A DNA stretch of 64,000 nucleotides from Parvibaculum sp049671045 (GTDB lineage Bacteria > Pseudomonadota > Alphaproteobacteria > Parvibaculales > Parvibaculaceae): NCBI RefSeq assembly GCF_049671045.1, contig NZ_JBATUH010000017.1, positions 11,432-75,431 on the forward strand, read 5' to 3'. A program made the position numbers and the translations under genes. The notes beneath the pieces are model-generated. The model was not told the origin of the DNA. It searched no databases and saw nothing but the letters and a program-made list of their open reading frames with translations. Positions 1 through 8,029 of the stretch are shown in pieces (position 1 is the stretch's first letter; each line of letters starts with the position of its first letter).

Positions 1-102
1 TTAACGCGCGAGACTATAATGTCTTTCGAGTGTGAACGCTATGCTTCGCCCGCCGGATGACGGGTGATAATGAATGTGCAGTGAAGACGCAGGGAGAGCG
101 GC

Positions 103-939
103 ATGGCAGCGGTTCGTGTAGAGAAAGATGGTCCGGTCACGACGGTCATTCTGAACCGCGCCGACGTGAAGAATGCGGTCGACAGGCCGACGGCGGTGGC
201 GCTCGCCGATGCGTTTCTCGACTTCGAAAAGGACGAGGGGGCGCTCGTCGCCGTCTTCGCGGGCGATCACGGCACGTTTTGCGCGGGCGCCGATCTCAAG
301 GCGGTGTCCGAAGGTGGCGCCCAAGGGCGTGGCGGCGACGGAGTGCACCGCAGCAATCGCACCACGCCTCCCGGAACCGGCCTCGATTTCGACAGGCTCG
401 CGGCCGACGGTCCCATGGGGCCGTCGCGCATGGTGCTCTCCAAGCCGGTGATCGCGGCGGTTTCGGGCTATGCGGTCGCGGGCGGGCTCGAACTCGCGCT
501 CTGGTGCGACATGCGGGTCGTCGAGGAGGATGCGCAGATGGGCGTCTTCTGCCGCCGCTGGGGCGTGCCGCTCATAGATGGCGGCACGGTGCGCCTGCCG
601 CGCCTCATAGGGCACTCGCGCGCCATGGATCTCATCCTCACCGGCCGCGCGGTCGGCGCGGAGGAGGCGCTCGCCATGGGGCTTGCCAATCGCATCGCGC
701 CGAAGGGGCAGGCACGCGCGGAGGCCGAACGCCTCGCCGCCGACATTGCGCGCTTCCCGCAGCTCTGCCTGCGCCATGATCGCATGTCGGCCTATGAACA
801 ATGGGACCTGCCCTTCGATCGGGCGATGGCCAATGAATTCGAGCATGGCCGCAAGGTTCTCGCCTCGGGCGAAACCTTCAGGGGCGCGGCGCGCTTCGCA
901 AGCGGCAAGGGGCGGGGCGGAAGGTTCGATGAAATCTGA
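103..939 (+). CDS. Crotonase / enoyl-CoA hydratase family protein
   Basis: A 278-residue protein of the crotonase superfamily, which acts on acyl-CoA thioesters in the cytoplasm. The oxyanion-hole segments are visible as TFCAGADLKAV near residue 60 and AVSGYAVAGGLELALWCD near residues 119-137. The stretch GVPLIDGGTVRLPRLIG follows where the second catalytic region of hydratases lies; it carries Asp-Gly-Gly instead of the classical Glu, so the exact reaction (hydration, isomerisation or other) cannot be stated. Length is close to the family's usual 260-280. An AGGGAGAG-like ribosome site sits just before the ATG. The stop codon overlaps the start of ccmA by 11 bases, so the two are probably co-transcribed, although no functional link to cytochrome c maturation is obvious. 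Confidence 0.88.
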   Translation: MAAVRVEKDGPVTTVILNRADVKNAVDRPTAVALADAFLDFEKDEGALVAVFAGDHGTFCAGADLKAVSEGGAQGRGGDGVHRSNRTTPPGTGLDFDRLAADGPMGPSRMVLSKPVIAAVSGYAVAGGLELALWCDMRVVEEDAQMGVFCRRWGVPLIDGGTVRLPRLIGHSRAMDLILTGRAVGAEEALAMGLANRIAPKGQARAEAERLAADIARFPQLCLRHDRMSAYEQWDLPFDRAMANEFEHGRKVLASGETFRGAARFASGKGRGGRFDEI

Positions 940-1588
940 GAGCGGCGCGCCCGTTTCCCCCCTGCGCCTCACGGCGGAGAACCTTGCCTGCCAGCGCGGC
1001 GGACGGGTGGTCTTCCGGCGGCTGTCCTTCGAGGTCCAGGCGGGCGAGGCGCTCGTCGTGACGGGCCCCAATGGCGCGGGAAAATCGAGCCTCCTGCGTC
1101 AGATCGCCGGCCTCGTCGAGATCGCGGAAGGTCGCCTCGCTCTCAATGGCGGCGATCCCGAACGGAGCCTGCCGGAGCAGGCGCATTATGTGGGTCATCT
1201 CGATGCGCTGAAGCCCGCCATGAGCGTGCGTGAGACAGCGGAATTCTGGTCTGATTTTCTCGGCGGCGATGAAGCCGATATCGGCCATGCGCTGGAACGG
1301 CTCGATCTCGCGGGTCTGACGGCGCTTCCCGTCGCCTATCTCTCCGCCGGCCAGCGGCGGCGGCTTGCCCTTTCGCGCCTCCTGCTCGCGCCGCGCCCGC
1401 TCTGGCTCCTCGACGAGCCGAGCGTCGCGCTCGACCGCGCGAGCCTTGCCCGGCTCACCGCGCTCATGGAAGCGCATCTCGCGGAAGGCGGGATCATCGT
1501 CGCGGCGACGCATCAGGAACTGGGGCTTGCGAGCGCGCGACCTCTCGTCCTCGGTCCGCAGCGCGCGACCGCGGAGGCGCCGGCATGA
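929..1588 (+). CDS. ccmA: Haem exporter ATP-binding protein CcmA
   Basis: ABC-type ATPase of 219 residues that powers CcmB/CcmC-dependent release of holo-CcmE in cytochrome c maturation (system I). Walker A GPNGAGKSS lies at about residues 46-54. The signature region reads LSAGQRRRLALSRLLL and Walker B reads WLLDEPSVALD. The ATG at 929 was chosen because the family N-terminus (LTAENLACQRGGR) starts shortly after it; the longer open frame upstream lies inside the crotonase gene. It overlaps that gene by 11 bases and ccmB by 4 bases (ATGA), which indicates a translationally coupled operon. A membrane-associated cytoplasmic ATPase is expected. Confidence 0.96.
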   Translation: MKSESGAPVSPLRLTAENLACQRGGRVVFRRLSFEVQAGEALVVTGPNGAGKSSLLRQIAGLVEIAEGRLALNGGDPERSLPEQAHYVGHLDALKPAMSVRETAEFWSDFLGGDEADIGHALERLDLAGLTALPVAYLSAGQRRRLALSRLLLAPRPLWLLDEPSVALDRASLARLTALMEAHLAEGGIIVAATHQELGLASARPLVLGPQRATAEAPA

Positions 1589-2256
1589 TGCGCGCCTTTC
1601 TGAGCCTCATCCGGCGCGATACGAAACTCGCCATCCGCATCGGCGGCGGCGGCGGCATGGCGGTCTTCTTTTTCCTAGTCGTTATCTCCATCGTGCCGCT
1701 CGGCGTCGGGCCCAATCTGAAGCTGCTGGGGCAGATCGCGCCGGGCATGCTCTGGGTGGCGCTTCTGCTTTCGGCGCTGCTGACGCTCGACCGGCTCTTT
1801 CAGGCCGATTTCGAGGATGGCTCGCTCGATGTGATGATGGCGGGCGCGCTGCCACTCGAATTCGTCGCCGCGGCGAAGGCGGTGAGCCACTGGCTCACCA
1901 CGGGCGTGCCGCTCGTCATCGCGGCGCCGCTTCTCGGGCTTCTGCTCAATCTCGATGTCGCGGCCTTCTGGCCGCTGATCCTCGCCATGCTTGTCGGGAC
2001 GCCCGCCTTGAGCTTTCTCGGCACGGTAGGGGCGGCGCTCACCGTCAGCGTCCGGCGCGGGGGACTTCTCGCCTCGCTTCTCGTCATTCCCTTCTATATC
2101 CCCGTCCTCATTTTCGGCGTCGGGGCGGCGGGCGGCGCGTCGGCGGTGGAGGGCGCGGGGCGGCAGAGCCTTCTCCTCCTTGCCGCGGTGGCGCTTGTGA
2201 GCCTCGTTCTCGGGCCGGTCGCCTCGGCGGCGGCGCTCAGGGCCAATCTCAGATGA
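1585..2256 (+). CDS. ccmB: Haem exporter permease CcmB
   Basis: Integral membrane subunit of the CcmABCD complex, 223 residues with about six hydrophobic helices, the usual size for CcmB. The N-terminus begins with a short basic segment (MRAFLSLIRRDTKLAIR) followed by a Gly-rich first helix, as is typical for the family. It starts within the ccmA stop codon and is followed by ccmC after 76 bases. Only the order ccmA-B-C-D-G is present here; ccmE, ccmF and ccmH are not in the window and must be elsewhere, as in the helABCDX arrangement known from Rhodobacter. Confidence 0.95.
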   Translation: MMRAFLSLIRRDTKLAIRIGGGGGMAVFFFLVVISIVPLGVGPNLKLLGQIAPGMLWVALLLSALLTLDRLFQADFEDGSLDVMMAGALPLEFVAAAKAVSHWLTTGVPLVIAAPLLGLLLNLDVAAFWPLILAMLVGTPALSFLGTVGAALTVSVRRGGLLASLLVIPFYIPVLIFGVGAAGGASAVEGAGRQSLLLLAAVALVSLVLGPVASAAALRANLR

Positions 2257-2332
2257 AGGGCTCGCAAGAGCGCGCCATGCGCGGCAAAATGACCGCCGCC
2301 ATCCCTTGCCCTTGGAAGGATAGGACAGCTAA

Positions 2333-3103
2333 ATGGCGGGCATGTCCGAGCTGACCGCGATCCAGAGGTTTCATGCCTTCGCCAATCCGGCGCGCTTCAT
2401 GGCGCTGTCGGACAGGCTGATCCTGCCTTTCGGCCTCATCACGGCGGCGCTTCTCGCCGCCGGGGTCTATCTGTCGCTCTTCGTCGCGCCGCCCGACTAC
2501 CAGCAGGGCGAGACGGTGCGGATCATGTACATCCATGTGCCCGCGGCCTGGCTCGCCATGTTCGGCTACATGACCATGGCGGGCGCATCGGCCGTGGCGC
2601 TCGTCTTCCGCCATCCCCTCGCCGATATGTGCGCGAAGTCGGCTGCGCCGCTCGGCGCCGCCTTCACCTTCCTCGCGCTCGTCACCGGCTCGCTCTGGGG
2701 CCGGCCCATGTGGGGCGCGTGGTGGGTGTGGGATGCGCGGCTCACCTCGATGCTGATCCTGCTCTTTCTCTATCTCGGCTATATGGCGCTCTGGGCGACG
2801 ATCGAGGAGCCGGTCCGCGCCGGGCGCGCGGCGGCGGTGCTCGCGCTTGTCGGCTCGATCAACGTGCCGATCATTCATTACTCCGTCGTCTGGTGGAACA
2901 CGCTGCACCAGCCGGCGAGCGTCTTCCGCATTGGCGGCCCGACGATCGCGACCTCGATGCTGGTGCCGCTCCTCGTGATGGCGCTCGGCTTCACCTTCTT
3001 CTTCGTGACGCTGCTTCTCGTCCGTATGCGTGCGGAAATTCTGAGACGGCGGGTCAGGGCGCTGCGCCTTGCGCGGACAGAGCCCGTGGGCGAGGAGGGC
3101 TAG
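2333..3103 (+). CDS. ccmC: Haem exporter permease CcmC
   Basis: A 256-residue haem-handling membrane protein that delivers haem to CcmE in the periplasm. The tryptophan-rich haem-binding motif appears as WGRPMWGAWWVWDARLTSM around residues 123-141, and the conserved histidines are in MYIHVPAAW near residue 64 and IHYSVVWWNTLHQ near residue 182. Six membrane helices are apparent. The start could be the ATG at 2333 or the second one at 2342 (MSELTA); both fit. It is followed three bases later by ccmD. Confidence 0.97.
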   Translation: MAGMSELTAIQRFHAFANPARFMALSDRLILPFGLITAALLAAGVYLSLFVAPPDYQQGETVRIMYIHVPAAWLAMFGYMTMAGASAVALVFRHPLADMCAKSAAPLGAAFTFLALVTGSLWGRPMWGAWWVWDARLTSMLILLFLYLGYMALWATIEEPVRAGRAAAVLALVGSINVPIIHYSVVWWNTLHQPASVFRIGGPTIATSMLVPLLVMALGFTFFFVTLLLVRMRAEILRRRVRALRLARTEPVGEEG

Positions 3104-3106
3104 GCC

Positions 3107-3304
3107 ATGGCGGCGTTTCTCGACATGGGCGGCTATGCCGTTTTCATCTGGCCCTGCTATGCCATCGCGGCCATCGTCATGATCGGGCTCGTGGTGCAGA
3201 GCCTCGCCGATCTCAGAGCGCAGCGGCGGCTGGTGAGCGAACTCGAAGCAGGTCAGCAGGTGCGTCCGCGCGCTCGCGCGCGCTCGGGGAGCGGCCGTCC
3301 ATGA
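3107..3304 (+). CDS. ccmD: Haem exporter protein CcmD
   Basis: A 65-residue protein with one N-terminal transmembrane helix (YAVFIWPCYAIAAIVMIGLV) followed by a basic cytoplasmic tail, the standard CcmD layout. CcmD is needed to release CcmE from the CcmABC complex. It lies between ccmC and ccmG with a 3-base gap upstream and a 4-base ATGA overlap downstream. The Arg-rich C-terminal tail is somewhat longer than in many homologues. Confidence 0.93.
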   Translation: MAAFLDMGGYAVFIWPCYAIAAIVMIGLVVQSLADLRAQRRLVSELEAGQQVRPRARARSGSGRP

Positions 3305-3852
3305 GGCTTTCGGCGCTCATTCCGGCGGGGCTCTTCATTCTCGTCGCGGGCTTCTTTCTCATCGCCGTCTATCGCGGCGATCCCTCGCAAGTGCCTTCGG
3401 CGCTCATCGGGCGCCATGTGCCGGACTTCACGCTCGCGCCCGTCGAGGGGCTCGATCTTCCGGGGCTTGCGAGTGGCGATTTCGGGCAGGGCAAGCCCGC
3501 CATCGTCAATGTGTTCGCTTCATGGTGCGTGCCGTGCCGGCAGGAGCATCCCGTGCTCGTCGAGTTGAAGCGGATCGCCGGCGTGCCGCTCTATGCGATC
3601 AACTACAAGGACAACCCGGAAGCGGCGCGCCGCTTCCTTGGCGAGCTTGGCAATCCCTATGAGCGGATCGGTGCCGACCGGGCGGGCCGCACCTCGATAG
3701 ACTGGGGTGTATATGGTGTGCCGGAGACCTACATCGTCGATGGCGAAGGGCGCATCGCTTACAAGCATGTAGGTCCGCTGACGCCGCAGATCGTCAGCGA
3801 GAAAATTCTGCCGGCGCTCAAAGCCGCCCGCGTCGCGAAGGCGGGAGACTGA
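3301..3852 (+). CDS. ccmG: Thiol:disulfide interchange protein CcmG (DsbE/HelX)
   Basis: A 183-residue membrane-anchored periplasmic thioredoxin-like protein. One N-terminal helix (about residues 6-24) serves as anchor, and the thioredoxin fold carries the redox motif WCVPC with cysteines at residues 76 and 79. The conserved GVYGVPETYIVD segment holding the cis-proline follows. In this family it reduces the apocytochrome CXXCH cysteines or CcmH before haem ligation. The ATG at 3301 overlaps the ccmD stop and is the only start giving a sensible signal anchor. It is the last gene of the ccm operon, converging with the MarR gene 18 bases downstream. Confidence 0.96.
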   Translation: MRLSALIPAGLFILVAGFFLIAVYRGDPSQVPSALIGRHVPDFTLAPVEGLDLPGLASGDFGQGKPAIVNVFASWCVPCRQEHPVLVELKRIAGVPLYAINYKDNPEAARRFLGELGNPYERIGADRAGRTSIDWGVYGVPETYIVDGEGRIAYKHVGPLTPQIVSEKILPALKAARVAKAGD

Positions 3853-3870
3853 GCGCCGGCTCTTTCGATC

Positions 3871-4431
3871 TCAGGACGCCTTGCGACGCCCGCCCGCGGC
3901 GCGCTTCGCCGCCGCCGGAGCCTTGCGTGGCGCTGCCGCCTGCCGCTTTGCCTTCGGCGCCGCCGGCTTCTCCGCCGTCTTCAGCTGCTCGATCGCGCCG
4001 GCGAGACTGCTCAGGCCACGAAGCAGCTCGGTCTGCGCCGTCTTGGGCAACAGATCGAGCAGAGCCTTTTCCGCCTGAAGGGCGCGCGGCATCGCATTCG
4101 TCAGAGCGCGACGTCCCGCCGCCGTCAGACGCACGGCGTTGGCGCGCGCGTCTTCCGCGGTGCGCTTGCGGGCGAGAAGACCGTTGCCGATCATGCGGCT
4201 GATCATGTCCGCAAGCGTCGAGCGGTCGATGCCGGTTCTGTTGACGAGATCGGTCTGGCTCAGGCCCTCTTCCTCGTTCACCGCGAAGAGGACGATGAAC
4301 TGGCGCGGCGTGATCGTGCTGGCGCCCATATGCTGGACGAACTGATCATAGGCAAACTGCTGGGCGCGCCGCAGAAGATGGCTGAGAGAACTCTCAAGCT
4401 CATAACTACCCGACGACTTTCTGGCTGCCAT
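3871..4431 (-). CDS. MarR-family transcriptional regulator
   Basis: Winged-helix DNA-binding regulator of 186 residues. The core includes ITPRQFIVLFAVNEEEGLSQ, the recognition helix region TGIDRSTLADMISRMIGNG and the wing LLARKRTAEDARANAVRLT. It has an Ala/Lys/Pro-rich C-terminal tail of about 35 residues, reminiscent of histone-like tails, which may add nonspecific DNA binding (inference). The ATG at 4431 was preferred over the one at 4452 because a GGAGG ribosome site lies 9 bases before 4431 and inside the longer version. An AT-rich inverted repeat in the upstream gap (4569-4580) may be its operator. Ligand and targets are unknown; the divergent Nudix gene is the nearest candidate. Confidence 0.85.
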   Translation of the reverse strand: MAARKSSGSYELESSLSHLLRRAQQFAYDQFVQHMGASTITPRQFIVLFAVNEEEGLSQTDLVNRTGIDRSTLADMISRMIGNGLLARKRTAEDARANAVRLTAAGRRALTNAMPRALQAEKALLDLLPKTAQTELLRGLSSLAGAIEQLKTAEKPAAPKAKRQAAAPRKAPAAAKRAAGGRRKAS

Positions 4432-4755
4432 TTTTGAGAACCTCCGGTACAAGTGCGGGAACCTCGTTCACTGGACCGGGTTCCATTCGCATGAAGAACA
4501 AGCCGCGCGGACTTCATTCGATCCTGCCGCTTCGTGGAGCCATGCCGTTGGCTCAATCCTGCGCGCAATAATATGCTCATATGTACCCGACTAATGGCTT
4601 GATGCAAGAGGCGGCTGAGGTGCAAAAGGCGCATCGTGCTCTCCGATGTCGGAAGATGTCGGCCAATGCCGCGATTTGGACATAATGTACGCTCAACACG
4701 GCGGGCCGACGGGCACATCCGGCTGAGTTCCGTGGACGGATCAAAGGAAAGTGAA
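4432..4755. promoter_or_regulatory. Divergent intergenic region between marR-type and Nudix genes
   Basis: A 324-base gap with no convincing gene. It is visibly richer in A/T than its surroundings around 4565-4600. A short inverted repeat ATATG-CT-CATAT at 4569-4580 could be an operator for the MarR-type protein. CATAAT at 4681-4686 resembles a -10 hexamer for the rightward gene but has no clear partner hexamer. Both assignments are inference. Confidence 0.4.
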
Positions 4756-5388
4756 ATGTCGGATTTTCCCGAAAAGGCCAGCCGCCCGGCGCCGCAGGGC
4801 GCCATGAAGCATCGCGAGCCGGGATCGGAACGCGAGATGCTCTTTGCGCGGCGTGTGCCAACCGGGGACAGCCAGCCGCGCGACATCTGCGGGCATTGCG
4901 GCTTTATCCATTACGATAACCCCAAAATAGTCGTTGGCTCGGTCGTCACTCACACGACCGAGAGCGATGGCGAGCGCTTCCTGATGTGCCGGCGCGCCAT
5001 CGAGCCGCGCAAGGGCTTCTGGACGCTGCCAGCCGGCTTCATGGAACATGGGGAGACGACGGAGGATGGCGCGCGGCGCGAGGCGAGGGAGGAGGCGAAT
5101 GCCGACATCCGCATTCGCGACATGCTGGCGATCTACAACATTCCGCGCATCGGTCAGGTGCAGATCATGTATCGCGCCGAGCTCGCCTCGCCGAACTTCT
5201 CGGCAGGTCCCGAAAGTCTGGAGGTGGCGCTTTTCAAATGGGAGGACATCCCCTGGGGCGAGCTTGCTTTCCCCAGCGTCCATTGGGCGCTCACTCAGTT
5301 TCGCGCCGCCGCCGGCCAGACGGTGATCGCGCCCTTCACCAATCCGGAAGGCGAAACCGGCGGAAGGTTTCCGCCGCGCGCGCCCTGA
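4756..5388 (+). CDS. Nudix hydrolase with N-terminal zinc-ribbon-like segment
   Basis: A 210-residue Nudix protein. The Nudix box is visible as GFMEHGETTEDGARREAREE followed by ANADI (about residues 103-127). An upstream CGHCGFIHYDNPKIVVGSVV segment resembles the NADH pyrophosphatase-type zinc ribbon, although only one CxxC pair is obvious, so metal binding may be incomplete. Substrates of this class are nucleoside diphosphates linked to another moiety, often NADH or ADP-ribose. The ATG at 4756 has an AAAGGAAAG ribosome site; the longer open frame upstream is not supported. Exact substrate unknown. Confidence 0.85.
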   Translation: MSDFPEKASRPAPQGAMKHREPGSEREMLFARRVPTGDSQPRDICGHCGFIHYDNPKIVVGSVVTHTTESDGERFLMCRRAIEPRKGFWTLPAGFMEHGETTEDGARREAREEANADIRIRDMLAIYNIPRIGQVQIMYRAELASPNFSAGPESLEVALFKWEDIPWGELAFPSVHWALTQFRAAAGQTVIAPFTNPEGETGGRFPPRAP

Positions 5389-5493
5389 ACTTCCCCAAAA
5401 TATTCTGGCTCCGAAGCTCCGTTCACGGCATCCTCCCGCTCGGGCCGGTAGGGGCCGGCCCCGATATCGTTTGATGGCGGGGAGGGGAAGATC

Positions 5494-7155
5494 GTGGCGG
5501 AGAGCATCTTGTCGCGCGCGCGGGCTCGAGGAATGTCGCCGGAGGAGCGGAGGGTCGTCTTCGCCTCCTCGCTCGGCACGATGTTCGAGTGGTACGACTT
5601 CTTCGTTTATGGCGCGCTCGCCGCCATCTTCTCCAGGCAGTTCTTCGCCGGGGTCAACGACACTGCAGCGTTCATTTTCGCGTTGCTGGTCTTTGCGGCC
5701 GGGTTTGCCGTCCGGCCGTTCGGCGCTCTCGTCTTCGGCCGGCTCGGCGATCTCGTCGGGCGCAAATACACCTTCCTCGTCACCATCCTCATCATGGGTC
5801 TTTCGACCGTCTTTGTCGGCGTGCTGCCGACCTATGAGACGGCGGGGATTCTCGCGCCGATCGGTCTCGTGGCGCTCCGCATGCTGCAGGGCCTTGCGAT
5901 CGGCGGCGAGTATGGCGGGGCGGCCACCTATGTCGCCGAGCATGCGCCTGCCGGCAAGCGCGGCGCCTATACGTCCTGGATCCAGATGACGGCGACGGCC
6001 GGTCTCTTTCTCTCGCTGCTCGTCATTCTCGGCTGCCGTGCCGTCATCGCGCCCGATGCGTTCGACGACTGGGGCTGGCGTGTTCCGTTCCTCATGTCGG
6101 CGCTTCTTCTTGCCATATCGGTGTGGATACGGCTGAAGCTCGACGAGTCGCCCATCTTCAAGCGCATGCAGAAGGAGGGGAAGGGATCGAAGTCGCCGCT
6201 GCGCGATTCATTCGCCAGGTGGTCCAATCTCAAGATCGTGCTTCTGGCGCTGTTCGGCCTTTCCATGGGCGAGGCGGTGGTCTGGTACACGGGCCAGTTC
6301 TACGCCCTCATCTTCCTGACGCAGGTGCTCAAGGTCGAACCGCAGACCGCGAACATTCTCGTCGCTGGCGGGCTCGTGATCGGAACGCCCTTCTTCGTCA
6401 TCTTCGGCTGGCTCTCCGATCATATCGGGCGCAAGCCGATCATCATGGCGGGATGCCTTCTCGCCGCGCTCACCTATTTCCCGATCTTCAAGGGGATCAC
6501 CCATTACGCCAATCCGGCCCTCGAGCTTGCGCAGATGAGCGCGCCGGTAACGGTCGTCGCCGATCCGAAGGGATGCTCTTTCCAGTTCAATCCCGTCGGC
6601 ACCGCCGCCTTCACCTCGTCCTGCGACGTCGCCAAGAGCGCCCTCGTCAAGCGCGGCGTGCCCTATGACAACGAGGCGGCGCCCGCGGGCGCGCCGACCG
6701 AGATCCATGTCGGTGGCGTCGTCATTCCCTCGTTCGATGCGAAGGGCGAGAACGCGAAGGCGGAGGCGGCCGCCTTCGAAGAGGCGCTCACAAGCGCGCT
6801 CGCGCAGGCGCGCTATCCCGCCAAGGCCGATCCCCAGCGCATCAACGAGGCGATGGTGATCCTTCTCATCGGCATTCTCGTCATCTTCGGCGCGCTGACC
6901 TATGGGCCGATCGCGGCGATGCTGGTGGAGCTCTTTCCGGCGCGCATACGCTACTCGTCGCTTTCGCTTCCCTATCACATCGGCAATGGCTGGTTCGGCG
7001 GCTTCATGCCGCCCGTCGCCTTCGCCGTCATCGCGGCGACGGGGAACATGTATGACGGGCTCTGGTATCCGGTGATCATCGCCGCCGTGACCTTCGTCGT
7101 CGGCATGCTCTTCCTGCCCGAGACGAAGGATCGAAGCATCCATCACGAGGGCTGA
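5494..7155 (+). CDS. MFS transporter, metabolite:H+ symporter (MHS) family
   Basis: A 553-residue inner-membrane transporter. The N-terminus has the MHS hallmark SSLGTMFEWYDFFVYG, followed by GRLGDLVGRKYTFL (loop 2-3 motif) and later WLSDHIGRKPIIMAG. About twelve helices are apparent. Unlike the usual 430-residue MHS proteins, roughly residues 335-448 form a hydrophilic insertion with two cysteines (GCSFQF and SSCDVAK) between two helices in the C-terminal half; by topology it should face the periplasm. Start is GTG at 5494 with a strong GGGGAGGGGAAG ribosome site. A GGGCCGG/CCGGCCC hairpin lies in the 105-base gap upstream. MHS substrates include dicarboxylates, proline/betaine and shikimate; the substrate here is not evident. 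Confidence 0.9.
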   Translation: MAESILSRARARGMSPEERRVVFASSLGTMFEWYDFFVYGALAAIFSRQFFAGVNDTAAFIFALLVFAAGFAVRPFGALVFGRLGDLVGRKYTFLVTILIMGLSTVFVGVLPTYETAGILAPIGLVALRMLQGLAIGGEYGGAATYVAEHAPAGKRGAYTSWIQMTATAGLFLSLLVILGCRAVIAPDAFDDWGWRVPFLMSALLLAISVWIRLKLDESPIFKRMQKEGKGSKSPLRDSFARWSNLKIVLLALFGLSMGEAVVWYTGQFYALIFLTQVLKVEPQTANILVAGGLVIGTPFFVIFGWLSDHIGRKPIIMAGCLLAALTYFPIFKGITHYANPALELAQMSAPVTVVADPKGCSFQFNPVGTAAFTSSCDVAKSALVKRGVPYDNEAAPAGAPTEIHVGGVVIPSFDAKGENAKAEAAAFEEALTSALAQARYPAKADPQRINEAMVILLIGILVIFGALTYGPIAAMLVELFPARIRYSSLSLPYHIGNGWFGGFMPPVAFAVIAATGNMYDGLWYPVIIAAVTFVVGMLFLPETKDRSIHHEG

Positions 7156-7156
7156 T

Positions 7157-7405
7157 GTGAAGCATGCGACGGCGGCAGCGCTCGATCATCTCGAACCGCT
7201 TCTCGTCTCGTTGCGGCAGATCGAGGGGCTGAGCGAGCGCTCGCGCGGTGTCTTCTACCGGAAGGGCAGGGCCTTCCTGCATTTTCACGAGGACCCGGAA
7301 GGGCTTTTCGCCGATATGCGGGCGGAGGGCGATTTCGTGCGCCATCGCGTCTCGACCGTGGCGGAGCAGAAGCGGTTTCTCGCGGCGGTGAAAAAGAGCC
7401 TCTAG
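7157..7405 (+). CDS. Small conserved hypothetical protein
   Basis: An 82-residue soluble, charged protein beginning with GTG one base after the transporter stop codon, so it is probably translated from the same mRNA. Sequence features include a basic RSRGVFYRKGRAFLHFHEDP stretch and a C-terminal helix rich in Lys and Val. It resembles short uncharacterised alphaproteobacterial proteins that carry the FLHFHEDPEGLFADMR pattern, but no function is known to me. It converges with yciB, sharing 4 bases at the stop codons. Confidence 0.65.
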   Translation: MKHATAAALDHLEPLLVSLRQIEGLSERSRGVFYRKGRAFLHFHEDPEGLFADMRAEGDFVRHRVSTVAEQKRFLAAVKKSL

Positions 7406-8025
7406 TCGGCCGCGGGTGTTTCCGGCGCCTTTTCCGTTTCCGGCGCGGCGTATTTCCGGAAGACCGGAAGCTGCGTCATGGCGAAGGCCATGGTGAGCGG
7501 CATGATGCCGAAGAGCTTGAAGCCCGCCCAGAATTCGGTCGAGAAATTCCGCCAGACGATTTCGTTGATCGCCGCGAGGACGATGAAGAAAAGACCCCAG
7601 CGGCGCGTCAGCACCATCCAGCCTTCGTCGGTGAGGTCGAGCGCGCCGTCGAAAAGCCGCTTTAGCAGCGGATAGCCCGCCCATGACGCGCCGAGAAGCG
7701 CGCCCGCGAAAAGCAGGTTCACCAGGGTCGGCTTCACCTTGATGAAGGTCTCGTCGTGAAGAACGAGGGTCAGCGTGCCGAAGACGAGGACAAAGACGCC
7801 GGTGACGAGCGGCATGGTCGGAATCTTGCGGAAGCGCAGATAGGAATAGAGAAGCGAGGCCACTGTCGCGGCCATGAAGCCGCCCGTCGCGTAATAGATG
7901 TTGCCCGAGGCCGGGCCGCCGAAGATCGCGTCGGCGCGGGCGTTGAGAAGAAAGAAGACGGCGAGCGGACCCAGCTCCAGAAGCATGCGCAGGCCCTGAC
8001 CGGCGGCTTTTCCATTCGCGCTCAT
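7402..8025 (-). CDS. yciB: Septation protein A / inner membrane protein YciB
   Basis: A 207-residue polytopic membrane protein of the YciB/IspZ family, which affects cell-envelope synthesis and septation in other bacteria. Recognisable elements are LLELGPLAVFFLLNARAD at the N-terminus, the KPTLVNLLFAGALLGA region and the C-terminal NEIVWRNFSTEFWAGFKLFG motif, where the family usually has NExVWRxxxxxxWVxFK. About five helices are present. The last 15 or so residues are a polar Pro/Glu-rich tail. It lies 4 bases after ftsY at the end of the dapF-mtaB-ftsY-yciB gene string, an order common in Alphaproteobacteria. Confidence 0.95.
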   Translation of the reverse strand: MSANGKAAGQGLRMLLELGPLAVFFLLNARADAIFGGPASGNIYYATGGFMAATVASLLYSYLRFRKIPTMPLVTGVFVLVFGTLTLVLHDETFIKVKPTLVNLLFAGALLGASWAGYPLLKRLFDGALDLTDEGWMVLTRRWGLFFIVLAAINEIVWRNFSTEFWAGFKLFGIMPLTMAFAMTQLPVFRKYAAPETEKAPETPAAD

Positions 8026-8029
8026 GCCG

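Noticed and set aside
1..102. Gene at the left edge
   Set aside because: The only frames here are antisense shadows of the crotonase and ccmA genes; the first 100 bases look like an upstream region.
4432..4452. Seven-residue longer start for the MarR gene
   Set aside because: The GGAGG ribosome site for the ATG at 4431 lies inside this extension, so the shorter form is favoured.
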